Shown: piece after piece, positions 1 to 7,299 of the stretch | How the letters are laid out: each line of letters begins with the position of its first letter | Numbering within the stretch: position 1 is the first letter of the stretch | Assembly: GCA_937974135.1 (NCBI GenBank) | Contig: CALJIH010000156.1 | Location: forward strand, 1 to 8,387 | Length of the DNA: 8,387 nt | Origin: an uncultured Cocleimonas sp. | GTDB taxonomy: Bacteria > Pseudomonadota > Gammaproteobacteria > Thiotrichales > Thiotrichaceae | Direction of reading: 5' to 3' | Notes under the pieces: generated by a model | What the model was told of the DNA's origin: nothing | What the model saw: the letters and a program-made list of their open reading frames with translations, nothing else | Databases searched by the model: none | Made by a program: the position numbers and the translations under genes

Positions 1-84
1 ATAGTACTTAACTTAATAAATAGTAATAATTAAAATAAAACTTTCTGTATTTAGAAAAACATTGCTTTATTTAGGTTTGTTTTG
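1..84. other. AT-rich DNA upstream of the atp promoter, no gene
   Basis: All three + strand frames hit stops within the first 33 bases, so at most ten codons of an upstream gene could remain here, and I do not recognise that peptide. The stretch is strongly A/T-rich with several A and T tracts. It may act as an UP-element-like or curved region for the promoter that begins at 85, but this is inference. No terminator hairpin, tRNA or operator is evident. Confidence 0.5.
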
Positions 85-113
85 TTGAGTGTGCGAATAG
101 GCGGTGATAGAAT
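85..113 (+). promoter_or_regulatory. Putative sigma70 promoter of the atp operon with extended -10
   Basis: A -35 box TTGAGT (85-90) is separated by exactly 17 bp from a -10 box TAGAAT (108-113). The -10 is preceded by TG one base upstream (105-106), giving an extended -10. Transcription would start near 119-121, leaving a leader of about 44 nt before the ATG at 164. No other equally good pair is seen upstream of atpI. The -10 lies on top of the GTG at 104, which argues against that codon as the atpI start. Assigned by consensus match only. Confidence 0.6.
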
Positions 114-163
114 GTCGCGCTTTCGAGAATCTAGATTTATCGAAATATTTAAATAAAGCGATT

Positions 164-523
164 ATGACTATGACGGTTGTAACAAAATTGTCGTTAATGC
201 AATTAGTGTTTACTCTGTTAATGACAGTCTTGGTTGCTTTGATCTGGGATTTATCTTACGCAGTATCTGCTTTTTTAGGTGGAATAATTTGTGTAATTGC
301 GAATTTGTTTTTCGCGGGTAAATTGTTTCTCAGTAAACGCTTTGTGCGTCCTGAGCAGATTTTGCAAAAGTTTTATCGTAGTGAAGTGTTAAAGTTGTTA
401 TTTACTTTTACTATGTTTGTGTTGGTTTTTGTATTGATTGATATCGAGTTTGCCGCTTTCATTTTGGCATATTCATTCACTACATTACTCAACTTACTGT
501 GTTTACCTTTTTTGAAAGATTAA
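164..523 (+). CDS. atpI: ATP synthase subunit I (AtpI), Fo assembly accessory protein
   Basis: AtpI is a small membrane protein encoded first in many atp operons; in studied bacteria it helps assemble or stabilise the c-ring and is not essential. From the ATG at 164 the product is 119 aa with four hydrophobic segments at about residues 9-29, 32-52, 74-92 and 94-115. It has a GG pair in the second segment (39-40) and an ExxK motif before the third, as in E. coli AtpI (126 aa). The frame opens further upstream to a GTG at 104 (139 aa), after an in-frame TAG at 98-100. That GTG overlaps the predicted promoter -10 and has no usable Shine-Dalgarno. Position 164 also matches the E. coli N-terminus better, and an ATG at 170 is possible too. 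No strong ribosome site precedes any of these, consistent with low expression. Sequence is poorly conserved, as is normal for AtpI. The stop lies 7 nt before atpB. Confidence 0.82.
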   Translation: MTMTVVTKLSLMQLVFTLLMTVLVALIWDLSYAVSAFLGGIICVIANLFFAGKLFLSKRFVRPEQILQKFYRSEVLKLLFTFTMFVLVFVLIDIEFAAFILAYSFTTLLNLLCLPFLKD

Positions 524-530
524 GTAAGTT

Positions 531-1466
531 ATGGCATCTGGAAACGAAGTATTAACGAGTGGTGGTTACATAAAGCATCACCTTACTAACCTAACTTTTG
601 GTCAAAAAGCAGATGGTTCGTGGGGAATTGCTCATGGCGCTGAAGAAGCAGCTCAAATGGGTTTTTGGTCAATACATTTAGATAGTATGGCTTGGTCAAT
701 TGGCCTGGCTTTAATAATGTTTTTTGTATTCCGTAAAGTTGCTAAAGGCTTTAGTGTTGATAAGCCCGGCAAACTTCAGTTATTTATAGAATCAATTTTT
801 GAATTTGCAGATACCTCTGCTAAAGATGGTTTCCAATTTGCAAATGTTTATATTGCACCGCTTGCACTAACAATTTTTTGTTGGGTCTTCTTAATGAACC
901 TAATGGATTTAATTCCAGTAGATTGGATTCCAGAAGCTTTTGTGGCAGCTGGGGTTCCGTATATGAAGATAGTACCTTCAACAGATATCAATGTTGCATT
1001 GGGTCTGGCCTTAGCTATTTTCATAATGATTCTTTATTACAGCTTTAAAGAGAAGAGCCCATGGGGTTTCTTCTTGGAGCTAACGACTCATCCATTTAGC
1101 GCAAAAGAATTCGGCATTAAGAGCTCTGGCGCTCAGATGGCTATGAACGCTATTTTATACCCGCTAAACTTCGTTTTAGAGGTAGTTAGTTTGTTAGCGA
1201 AGCCGGTGTCACTTGGTTTGCGACTTTTCGGTAATATGTATGCAGGTGAGTTGATCTTCATTCTAATCGCGTTGATGTTCTCTGGCGGTTGGTTGATGTT
1301 GTCAGAGGGTGGATATTTGTCTGGTACTTTGCTTGCTTTAGGTGGTGGTATGTTGCAGATTGTATGGGCAATTTTCCATATTTTGGTTATTACGCTACAG
1401 GCATATATTTTTATGATGTTGACAATCGTTTATTTGAACCAAGCTCATGAGCATGGGGATCACTAA
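531..1466 (+). CDS. atpB: F1Fo ATP synthase subunit a
   Basis: Subunit a forms the two proton half-channels of Fo next to the c-ring in the inner membrane. The 311-aa product carries the family hallmark around residues 227-243: Arg231 corresponds to essential E. coli Arg210 and Glu240 to Glu219. The last helix segment WAIFHILVITLQAYIF holds His283 and Gln290, the counterparts of His245 and Gln252. Proton-path residues are therefore intact. Five to six membrane segments are visible, starting near residue 52. The protein is 40 residues longer than E. coli subunit a (271 aa). About 17 of these lie in a Gly-rich loop between the two helices that face the c-ring (roughly 251-275), and much of the rest is in the N-terminal region. 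The start ATG follows atpI by 7 nt with only a weak ribosome site, so translation may be coupled to atpI. The C-terminus is His-rich (HEHGDH). Confidence 0.98.
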   Translation: MASGNEVLTSGGYIKHHLTNLTFGQKADGSWGIAHGAEEAAQMGFWSIHLDSMAWSIGLALIMFFVFRKVAKGFSVDKPGKLQLFIESIFEFADTSAKDGFQFANVYIAPLALTIFCWVFLMNLMDLIPVDWIPEAFVAAGVPYMKIVPSTDINVALGLALAIFIMILYYSFKEKSPWGFFLELTTHPFSAKEFGIKSSGAQMAMNAILYPLNFVLEVVSLLAKPVSLGLRLFGNMYAGELIFILIALMFSGGWLMLSEGGYLSGTLLALGGGMLQIVWAIFHILVITLQAYIFMMLTIVYLNQAHEHGDH

Positions 1467-1496
1467 ATAAATTAGTGTCAGTGTTAGTAAAAACAG

Positions 1497-1543
1497 ATTT
1501 ACAATTTTTTAAACTTTAACAGAAAACTATTTAGGAGTTATCA
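1497..1543 (+). promoter_or_regulatory. atpE translation initiation region: A/U-rich leader plus strong Shine-Dalgarno
   Basis: The 77-nt atpB-atpE spacer ends in ATTTACA (1497-1503), a T6-AAAC run (1505-1514), TTTAAC (1515-1520), GAAAACT (1522-1528) and AGGAG (1533-1537), 6 nt before the atpE ATG. This is the best ribosome site in the Fo genes. Block order resembles the well-known E. coli atpE enhancer (TTTTAACTGAAACAAAC followed by GGAG). Its role there is to raise translation of subunit c, which is needed in about ten copies per enzyme. Function here is inferred by analogy. Confidence 0.55.
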
Positions 1544-1816
1544 ATGGAAACTATCGTAGGAATGACGGCAATTGCTATTGCTATTATGATCGGTCTTGCA
1601 GCAGTTGGAGCAGCAATCGGTATCGGTATCTTGGGCGGTCGCTTTTTAGAAGGTACAGCACGTCAACCAGAAATGGGCAACATGTTACAAGGTAAAATGT
1701 TCTTAATGGCTGGTTTGATCGACGCAATTCCAATTATTGGTGTTGGTATCGCACTTTACTTGTTATTCGCTTCTGGTCTTGTAGATCCAGCTGGTCTAAA
1801 AGCACTAATTGGTTAA
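1544..1816 (+). CDS. atpE: F1Fo ATP synthase subunit c (proteolipid, c-ring)
   Basis: Subunit c is the two-helix hairpin protein whose oligomeric ring carries protons through Fo and turns the gamma shaft. The 90-aa product shows the Gly/Ala-rich first helix (GAAIGIGILGG, 22-32), the polar loop Arg40-Gln41-Pro42 that touches gamma/epsilon, and the ion-carrying Asp60 in GLIDAIP (equivalent to E. coli Asp61). Asp with Ala next to it, and lack of the Gln/Glu/Ser-Thr set of sodium-type rings, indicates H+ coupling. The C-terminus is about 11 residues longer than in E. coli (79 aa), ending SGLVDPAGLKALIG. A strong Shine-Dalgarno with an A/U-rich enhancer-like leader precedes it, fitting the high copy number required. 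An AT-rich hairpin begins on its stop codon. Confidence 0.98.
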   Translation: METIVGMTAIAIAIMIGLAAVGAAIGIGILGGRFLEGTARQPEMGNMLQGKMFLMAGLIDAIPIIGVGIALYLLFASGLVDPAGLKALIG

Positions 1817-1852
1817 TTAGTAATTTACTAATTATTGATATTAATTAATTAG
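1814..1852 (+). repeat. Overlapping inverted repeats at the atpE stop / atpF leader
   Basis: TAATTAG occurs at 1814-1820 and again at 1846-1852, with its reverse complement CTAATTA between them at 1828-1834. The central arm can pair with the left arm (8-bp stem 1814-1821 with 1827-1834, 5-nt loop) or with the right arm (7 bp, 11-nt loop), but not both. The right arm ends 2 nt before the atpF Shine-Dalgarno (AGAGGA, 1855-1860). All pairs except one are A-U, so stability is low. No T run follows, so it is not a terminator. Possible roles are 3'-end protection of the atpE message or modulation of atpF initiation. Confidence 0.4.
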
Positions 1853-1867
1853 CTAGAGGAATAAAGA

Positions 1868-2338
1868 ATGAATATCAACGCAACCCTACTAGGGCAGACG
1901 ATAGCGTTCTTAATTTTTGTTTGGTTCTGTAAGCAGTATGTATGGCCTATGATGATGGGTCCTATCATGGAGCGTCAGGCGAAGATTGCGGACGGTCTTG
2001 CGGCAGCTGAAAAAGGTCTTAAAGATCAGGAAATGGCTGCTGATAATGCAGAACAAGCAATTAAGCAAGCGAAAGCTGAAGCAGCAGAAATTGTTGCGCA
2101 TGCTAAAGCCCGCGATACTCAAATGATTGAGGAAGCAAAGGCGAAAGCATCAGAAGAAGCTGGTCGTGTTATGGCGGGTGCTCAGGCTGAGATTGATCAA
2201 GAGATTAATCGTGCTAAAGATTCTTTACGTACACAAGTGTCAGAATTAGCTGTCGCAGGTGCAAGTAAGATTCTTGGTAAAGAGGTTGACGCAAAAGCAC
2301 ATAAAGCGGCTCTTAAAGAACTGATTGAGCAGATCTAG
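1868..2338 (+). CDS. atpF: F1Fo ATP synthase subunit b (peripheral stalk)
   Basis: Subunit b dimerises to form the stator stalk linking Fo subunit a to F1 delta/alpha. The 156-aa length equals that of E. coli. A single N-terminal membrane helix (about 4-25, starting MNINATLLGQTIAF as in the family) is followed by the conserved Arg36 region (ERQ, 35-37). A long Ala/Glu/Lys-rich amphipathic helix (about 38-125) suits the right-handed coiled coil, and a C-terminal delta-binding part contains the conserved LAVAGASKIL (127-136). Only one b gene is present, so the stalk is a b homodimer rather than b/b'. The ribosome site AGAGGA (1855-1860) lies 7 nt before the ATG. The stop codon TAG is itself part of the atpH ribosome site. 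Confidence 0.97.
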   Translation: MNINATLLGQTIAFLIFVWFCKQYVWPMMMGPIMERQAKIADGLAAAEKGLKDQEMAADNAEQAIKQAKAEAAEIVAHAKARDTQMIEEAKAKASEEAGRVMAGAQAEIDQEINRAKDSLRTQVSELAVAGASKILGKEVDAKAHKAALKELIEQI

Positions 2339-2347
2339 GAAGATAAT

Positions 2348-2884
2348 ATGTCTGAATTGACTACAGCAGCTCGCCCATATGCTCGTGCCGTTTTTGAAAT
2401 GGCTGAAAATGCAGGTAAGTTAGGCGAATGGTCTGAGATGCTAGGTTTTATGAGTGGCATCGCTAGTAATGATCAGGTTGTTGAATTGTTAGCTTCTCCT
2501 AAAATGGCTAAACAATCTGGTGCAGATGCATTCATTGAACTTGCTGATGGTAAGTTAAACGATGAGGCGAAGAATTTAGTTTCAATGCTCGCAGAAAATG
2601 ATCGTCTATCACTTCTGCCAGAAATGAGTGTCATCTATGAAATATTAAAAGATGAGGCTGAAGGATCTGTTGAAGCAAATGTTACGGCTGCGAAAAAATT
2701 AACTCAAGGCGAAGAGAAATCAATTTCTGATGCTCTTTCTAAGCGCTTGGGACGTAAAGTTAAACTTAAGGTTAGTGTGGACGATGCATTGTTAGGCGGT
2801 GCGATAATTCAGGCTGGCGATTTGGTGATTGATGGTTCATTAAGAGGTCGTTTGTCAAAAATGACGTCAGCTGTGACCAACTAA
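2348..2884 (+). CDS. atpH: F1Fo ATP synthase subunit delta
   Basis: Delta sits on top of F1, where its helical N-terminal domain binds the alpha N-termini and its C-terminal domain binds the b dimer, so the catalytic head does not turn with the rotor. The 178-aa product (E. coli 177) starts with the typical TTAARPYARAVFEMA helix (5-19). It ends in the family signature region with DDALLGGAIIQAGDLVIDGS (145-164) followed by LRGRL. The gene follows atpF by 9 nt. Its Shine-Dalgarno AGGAAG (2337-2342) overlaps the atpF stop codon, which suggests translational coupling of the two stalk subunits. Confidence 0.97.
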   Translation: MSELTTAARPYARAVFEMAENAGKLGEWSEMLGFMSGIASNDQVVELLASPKMAKQSGADAFIELADGKLNDEAKNLVSMLAENDRLSLLPEMSVIYEILKDEAEGSVEANVTAAKKLTQGEEKSISDALSKRLGRKVKLKVSVDDALLGGAIIQAGDLVIDGSLRGRLSKMTSAVTN

Positions 2885-2924
2885 TCGATATAAATCAAAG
2901 TAATTAAGAAAAAGGTATAGGTAA

Positions 2925-4466
2925 ATGCAACTTAATCCGACAGAAATTAGTGATCTGATAAAAAAGCGTATTGAAGGCTTTGATGCAGATGCTGAAGCAC
3001 GCACTGAAGGTACGATCGTTTCAATCATGGACGGTATTGTACGTATCCATGGCTTATCTGATGTAATGTCAGGTGAGATGATTGAATTCTCTAATGGTGT
3101 GTTCGGTCTCGCTATGAACCTAGAGCGTGATTCAGTAGGTGCGGTAGTACTTGGTGACTACAAAAATATCACTGAAGGCGATAAAGTAAAATGTACAGGT
3201 CGTATTCTTGATGTTCCAGTAGGTCCTGAGTTAATGGGTCGTGTTGTTAATTCGTTGGGAGCACCAATCGATGGCAAGGGTCCAATAAACACTAAAGAAA
3301 CAAATCCTATTGAAAGACAAGCGCCAGGTGTAATCGAGCGTAAGTCGGTTGATGAGCCAATGGAAACAGGTATTAAAGCACTGGATGCGATGGTTCCTGT
3401 TGGACGTGGACAACGTGAGTTGATTATCGGTGATAGACAGACTGGTAAAACAGCAGTTGCTATCGATGCGATTATCAACCAAAAAGGTAAAGGCGTTAAG
3501 TGTATTTATGTTGCAGTTGGGCAAAAGGCATCTTCTGTAGCTGGTGTTGTACGTAAACTTGAAGAGTTTGGTGCAATGGATTACACAATCGTTGTTGCAG
3601 CGAATGCATCTGATCCAGCATCTATGCAGTTCTTAGCACCTTATGGTGGTTGTGCAATGGGCGAATATTTCCGTGATAACGGTGAAGACGCTCTAATTAT
3701 TTATGATGATTTAACTAAGCAAGCTTGGGCATATCGCCAAGTTTCATTGTTGCTTCGTCGTCCTCCAGGTCGTGAAGCTTATCCTGGTGATGTTTTCTTC
3801 TTGCATTCACGTCTACTTGAGCGTTCGGCTCGTGTAAATGCTGAATATGTTGAACGTTACACAAACGGAAAAGTAAAAGGCAAGACAGGTTCATTGACAG
3901 CTTACCCAATTATCGAAACACAAGAGGGTGACGTATCTGCATTCGTACCTACTAACGTAATTTCGATTACAGATGGTCAGATATTCTTGGATTCAGATCT
4001 ATTTAACTCTGGTAATCGTCCAGCGATCGATGCAGGTCTTTCTGTATCTCGTGTTGGTGGTTCGGCGCAGACTAAAATCATTAAGAAGCTTGGTGGTGGT
4101 ATTCGTCTAGATTTGGCTCAGTATCGTGAATTAGCGGCATTCTCGCAATTTGCATCAGATCTTGATGAAGGTACTAGAAAGCAACTTGAACGTGGTGCAC
4201 GTGTAACTGCTCTTATGACTCAACTTCAGTATTCTCCTCTAAAAACGGGTGAGATGGCGTTTTCTTTATTTGCTGCAAATGAAGGTTTCCTTGATGATAT
4301 CGATGTTGCGAAAATCAATGATTTTGAGGCGGCAATGCTTTCTTATGTTCGTACTGAGAAAACAGATTTTCTTAATTCATTGAATGAATCAGGCGACTAT
4401 AACGATGATATCGTTTCAGAAATGAGAAGTGCTCTTGAAGACTTTAAATCTAAAGGAACTTGGTAA
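2925..4466 (+). CDS. atpA: F1Fo ATP synthase subunit alpha
   Basis: Alpha alternates with beta in the F1 hexamer. It holds the non-catalytic nucleotide sites and supplies an arginine to the catalytic site. The 513-aa length is identical to E. coli. Visible landmarks are the N-terminal delta-binding helix (1-25), the beta-barrel domain (to about 95), the P-loop GDRQTGKT (169-176), the QAWAYRQVSLLLRRPPGREA segment (266-285), the alpha/beta signature PAIDAGLSVS (366-375) and the arginine finger Arg376. All key residues are intact. An A-rich Shine-Dalgarno (AAAAAGG, 2909-2915) precedes the ATG by 9 nt. The gene lies 40 nt after atpH and 31 nt before atpG. Confidence 0.99.
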   Translation: MQLNPTEISDLIKKRIEGFDADAEARTEGTIVSIMDGIVRIHGLSDVMSGEMIEFSNGVFGLAMNLERDSVGAVVLGDYKNITEGDKVKCTGRILDVPVGPELMGRVVNSLGAPIDGKGPINTKETNPIERQAPGVIERKSVDEPMETGIKALDAMVPVGRGQRELIIGDRQTGKTAVAIDAIINQKGKGVKCIYVAVGQKASSVAGVVRKLEEFGAMDYTIVVAANASDPASMQFLAPYGGCAMGEYFRDNGEDALIIYDDLTKQAWAYRQVSLLLRRPPGREAYPGDVFFLHSRLLERSARVNAEYVERYTNGKVKGKTGSLTAYPIIETQEGDVSAFVPTNVISITDGQIFLDSDLFNSGNRPAIDAGLSVSRVGGSAQTKIIKKLGGGIRLDLAQYRELAAFSQFASDLDEGTRKQLERGARVTALMTQLQYSPLKTGEMAFSLFAANEGFLDDIDVAKINDFEAAMLSYVRTEKTDFLNSLNESGDYNDDIVSEMRSALEDFKSKGTW

Positions 4467-4497
4467 TCAAGATAACTTTAGAAAAAGGAGTTAAATA

Positions 4498-5358
4498 ATG
4501 GCAGGTCTTAAAGAAATACGTTCGCAAATTGGTAGTATTCAAAATACCAAGAAGATTACCAAAGCTATGGAAATGGTAGCGGCTTCTAAAATGCGTCGTG
4601 CTAAAGATCGTATGGAAGCTTCGCGTCCTTATGCAGATAAGATGCGCCAAGTTGTAAGTCATATCGCTTTAGGTAATTTAGAATATCAACACAGTTTTGT
4701 GAAATCTCGTGACACAGTTAAGCGTGTTGGATACATCATTATTTCATCAGATCGTGGTCTCTGTGGTGGTTTGAACACTAATCTTTTTAAAGCTGCTTTT
4801 CAAAGTATTGCAGAGTGGAAAGAAAAAGATGTTGAAGTCGATATTGCCGTTTTTGGTAGTAAAGCTTTATCTATGTTCAAGAAATATGGTGTTGTAGCCG
4901 AAGCTAATGGTCTTGGCGATGCACCTACTATTGATGACATGCTTGGTACCATTAAAGTAATGCTTGATGCATACGAAGAGGGTCAAATCGATCGTTTGTA
5001 TTTGGTAGAAAATGAGTTCGTTAACAGCATGACTCAGACCCCAAGAGTTTCACAAATGATTCCTATAGTTGCGGCTGAAATGGAAGAATTGGAATATCAC
5101 TGGGATTATCTTTATGAGCCAGAATCTAAAGAAGTTATTGATTCTTTGATGACTCGTTATATCGAATCGCTAGTTTATCAGGGTGTGGTCGAAAATATTG
5201 CCTGTGAGATGTCAGCAAGAATGATTGCCATGAAGAGTGCTACTGACAACGCTGGAGATATGATTGATAAGCTTAAATTAGCTTATAACAAAGCTAGACA
5301 AGCAGCGATTACACAAGAAATATCAGAAATTGTATCGGGTGCTGCGGCAGTCGAATAA
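4498..5358 (+). CDS. atpG: F1Fo ATP synthase subunit gamma
   Basis: Gamma is the central rotor shaft whose N- and C-terminal helices form the coiled coil inside the alpha3beta3 head; its Rossmann-like middle domain sits on the c-ring. The 286-aa protein (E. coli 287) has the conserved N-terminal helix with IRSQIGSIQNTKKITKAMEM (7-26). It also has the SSDRGLCGGLN motif of the central domain (near 83-93) and the C-terminal signature ITQEISEIVSGAAA (271-284). No regulatory insertion of the chloroplast or cyanobacterial type is present. A strong AAGGAG (4485-4490) lies 7 nt before the ATG. Confidence 0.98.
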   Translation: MAGLKEIRSQIGSIQNTKKITKAMEMVAASKMRRAKDRMEASRPYADKMRQVVSHIALGNLEYQHSFVKSRDTVKRVGYIIISSDRGLCGGLNTNLFKAAFQSIAEWKEKDVEVDIAVFGSKALSMFKKYGVVAEANGLGDAPTIDDMLGTIKVMLDAYEEGQIDRLYLVENEFVNSMTQTPRVSQMIPIVAAEMEELEYHWDYLYEPESKEVIDSLMTRYIESLVYQGVVENIACEMSARMIAMKSATDNAGDMIDKLKLAYNKARQAAITQEISEIVSGAAAVE

Positions 5359-5430
5359 GTAGCTTCATAAATTAGAAGTTATTTAACAAAATTAAACAAA
5401 TTTAATATTTAAGGTAGAGGTACTAACAAA

Positions 5431-6813
5431 ATGAGTACTGGAAGTATTGTTCAAGTTATCGGTCCTGTTGTAGATGTGGAGTTTCCACGTGATGCAGTTC
5501 CTGCGGTTTATAGTGCATTAACAGTAACGGCGCATAAGAATTTAACATTAGAAGTCCAAGGTCAACTTGGGGATGGTGTAGTTCGTGCGATTGCGATGGG
5601 TGAGGCTGAAGGTCTTGTACGCGGCATGGAAACTTTGGATACAGGTGAACCCATTAAAGTTCCTGTTGGTGAAGGTACTCTTGGTCGAATCATGAATGTA
5701 TTGGGTGAACCAGTTGATATGGCTGGTGATGTTAAAGCTGAAATACGCATGCCTATTCATAGAGAACCACCTTCATACGAAGAATTATCATCTACTTTAG
5801 ATATTCTAGAAACTGGTGTTAAAGTTATCGATTTGGTTATGCCTATAGCGAAAGGTGGTAAGGTTGGTTTGTTTGGTGGTGCTGGTGTTGGTAAAACTGT
5901 AACGCTAATGGAATTGATCAATAATATCGCTAAAGAGCATAGCGGACTTTCTGTATTTGCGGGAGTTGGTGAGCGTACTCGTGAGGGTAACGACTTCTAT
6001 TATGAAATGGAAGAAGGTGGAGTACTAGACAAAGTAGCACTAGTATACGGACAGATGAATGAGCCTCCAGGAAGCAGACTTCGTGTTGCTTTGACTGGTT
6101 TAACAATGGCTGAACATTTCCGTGACGAAGGTCGTGACGTTCTGATGTTTGTTGATAATATTTATCGTTATACACTTGCTGGTACTGAGGTATCTGCACT
6201 GCTAGGTCGTATGCCTTCTGCGGTTGGTTATCAGCCGACACTTGCTGAAGAAATGGGTGCACTTCAAGAACGAATCACTTCCACCAAGAAGGGGTCAATC
6301 ACCTCTTTCCAAGCGGTATATGTTCCTGCAGATGACTTGACTGACCCTTCACCTGCAACTACTTTTGCTCACTTAGATGCAACATTGGTACTGTCACGTA
6401 ATATTGCAGAGCTAGGTATTTATCCAGCGGTTGATCCATTGGATTCTTCTTCGCGTCAATTAGATCCACTAGTTATAGGAGAAGAGCACTATTCAGTTGC
6501 ACGTGGTGTTCAAGGTGTACTTCAACGTTATAAAGAATTACAAGATATCATCGCTATTCTTGGTATGGATGAATTATCTGAAGAAGATAAGCAAACAGTT
6601 GCTCGTGCTCGTCGTATTCAACGTTTCTTATCTCAGCCTTTCCATGTTGCAGAAGTATTTACTGGTGCTCCAGGCAAATATGTTTCTTTAGCTGATACTT
6701 TGTCTGGCTTTAAAGGTATTCTTGCTGGTGAATATGATCATCTTCCAGAACAATCTTTTTATATGGTTGGTGGTATTGAAGAAGCAGTTGAAAAGGCATC
6801 TAAAGACTCGTAA
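5431..6813 (+). CDS. atpD: F1Fo ATP synthase subunit beta (catalytic)
   Basis: Beta carries the three catalytic sites that make ATP from ADP and phosphate (EC 7.1.2.2). The 460-aa product matches E. coli in length and numbering. It has the Walker A GGAGVGKT (149-156, Lys155), catalytic Glu181-Arg182 in GERTREGND, Walker B ending at Asp242 (VLMFVDN), Tyr331 beside the adenine, the signature PAVDPLDSSS (332-341) and the DELSEED loop (380-386) that contacts gamma and epsilon. All catalytic residues are intact. The 72-nt spacer after atpG contains only a weak 6-bp hairpin (5361-5380). The ribosome site AGAGG (5416-5420) lies 10 nt before the ATG. Confidence 0.99.
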   Translation: MSTGSIVQVIGPVVDVEFPRDAVPAVYSALTVTAHKNLTLEVQGQLGDGVVRAIAMGEAEGLVRGMETLDTGEPIKVPVGEGTLGRIMNVLGEPVDMAGDVKAEIRMPIHREPPSYEELSSTLDILETGVKVIDLVMPIAKGGKVGLFGGAGVGKTVTLMELINNIAKEHSGLSVFAGVGERTREGNDFYYEMEEGGVLDKVALVYGQMNEPPGSRLRVALTGLTMAEHFRDEGRDVLMFVDNIYRYTLAGTEVSALLGRMPSAVGYQPTLAEEMGALQERITSTKKGSITSFQAVYVPADDLTDPSPATTFAHLDATLVLSRNIAELGIYPAVDPLDSSSRQLDPLVIGEEHYSVARGVQGVLQRYKELQDIIAILGMDELSEEDKQTVARARRIQRFLSQPFHVAEVFTGAPGKYVSLADTLSGFKGILAGEYDHLPEQSFYMVGGIEEAVEKASKDS

Positions 6814-6851
6814 GTTTTAGTTTCTTTGAATTAACGAAATAGGAAATAAAT

Positions 6852-7274
6852 ATGGCTACTACAATGCATTTAGATGTAGTAAGTGCTGAAGAGTCAATTT
6901 ACTCTGGTACTGTTCAAGAATTAATTGCACCAGGCTCAATGGGTGACTTGGGTATCATGCCCAGTCACTCTCAACTCATTACCACTTTAAAAGCTGGTGA
7001 GTTAAAATATAAGACTGAAGAAGGTATGTCATCGTTGTTTGTAGCGGGTGGTATTATGGAAGTGCAGCCTACAATAGTTACTGTTCTTACTGATACAGCA
7101 GTTCGTGCTGAAGATCTAGATGAAAAAGCAGCGGAAGAAGCAAAAACTCGCGCTGAGAATGCTTTACAAGGAAAAGACCCTGAAGATATGGATTACGAAG
7201 CGGTTAAAGCTGAATTAGATGCTGCTAAAGCGCAGATTGAAATGATCCATAGAATAGGAAAAACTCTTAGTTAA
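6852..7274 (+). CDS. atpC: F1Fo ATP synthase subunit epsilon
   Basis: Epsilon joins gamma to the c-ring and, through its movable C-terminal helices, can restrain ATP hydrolysis. The 140-aa product (E. coli 139) has the N-terminal beta-sandwich (about 1-86) with the start MHLDVVSAEESIYSG, the GDLGIMPSHSQLIT stretch (31-44) and GGIMEVQP. A complete two-helix C-terminal domain (about 88-138) is rich in Glu, Lys and Ala. Because both helices are present, epsilon inhibition is possible. The ribosome site TAGGA (6840-6844) lies 7 nt before the ATG. This is the last gene of the operon, with no glmU immediately downstream as there is in E. coli. Confidence 0.98.
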   Translation: MATTMHLDVVSAEESIYSGTVQELIAPGSMGDLGIMPSHSQLITTLKAGELKYKTEEGMSSLFVAGGIMEVQPTIVTVLTDTAVRAEDLDEKAAEEAKTRAENALQGKDPEDMDYEAVKAELDAAKAQIEMIHRIGKTLS

Positions 7275-7299
7275 GCTCAAAAGGGTTGTATTTCCGCCA

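Noticed and set aside
1..33. Tail of an upstream gene ending at the TAA at 31-33
   Set aside because: Only ten codons of low-complexity, AT-driven peptide are available, and nothing recognisable is encoded.
104..163. GTG at 104 as start of atpI (139 aa)
   Set aside because: It overlaps the predicted -10 box, the nearest AGG is only 2 nt upstream, and the extra 20 residues have no counterpart in typical AtpI proteins.
1498..1531. Internal promoter before atpE based on TTTACA (1498-1503)
   Set aside because: No acceptable -10 hexamer lies 16-18 bp downstream; the region fits better as a translation leader.
1544..1816. Sodium-coupled c-ring
   Set aside because: The ion-binding residue is Asp60 followed by Ala, with Gly/Ala/Ile around it, as in proton-type rings. 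The Gln/Glu/Ser-Thr set of sodium-type rings is absent.
3158..3524. Antisense reading frames opposite atpA (also opposite atpD at 5548-5760 and 5930-6262, and atpF at 1910-2122)
   Set aside because: They lie wholly inside strongly conserved genes, have low-complexity or Ser/Thr/His-biased translations, and lack ribosome sites of note. They are shadows of the sense coding.
5361..5380. Terminator or attenuator between atpG and atpD
   Set aside because: The 6-bp stem includes a G-U pair, has an 8-nt loop and no T run, and atpD must be co-expressed with its neighbours.
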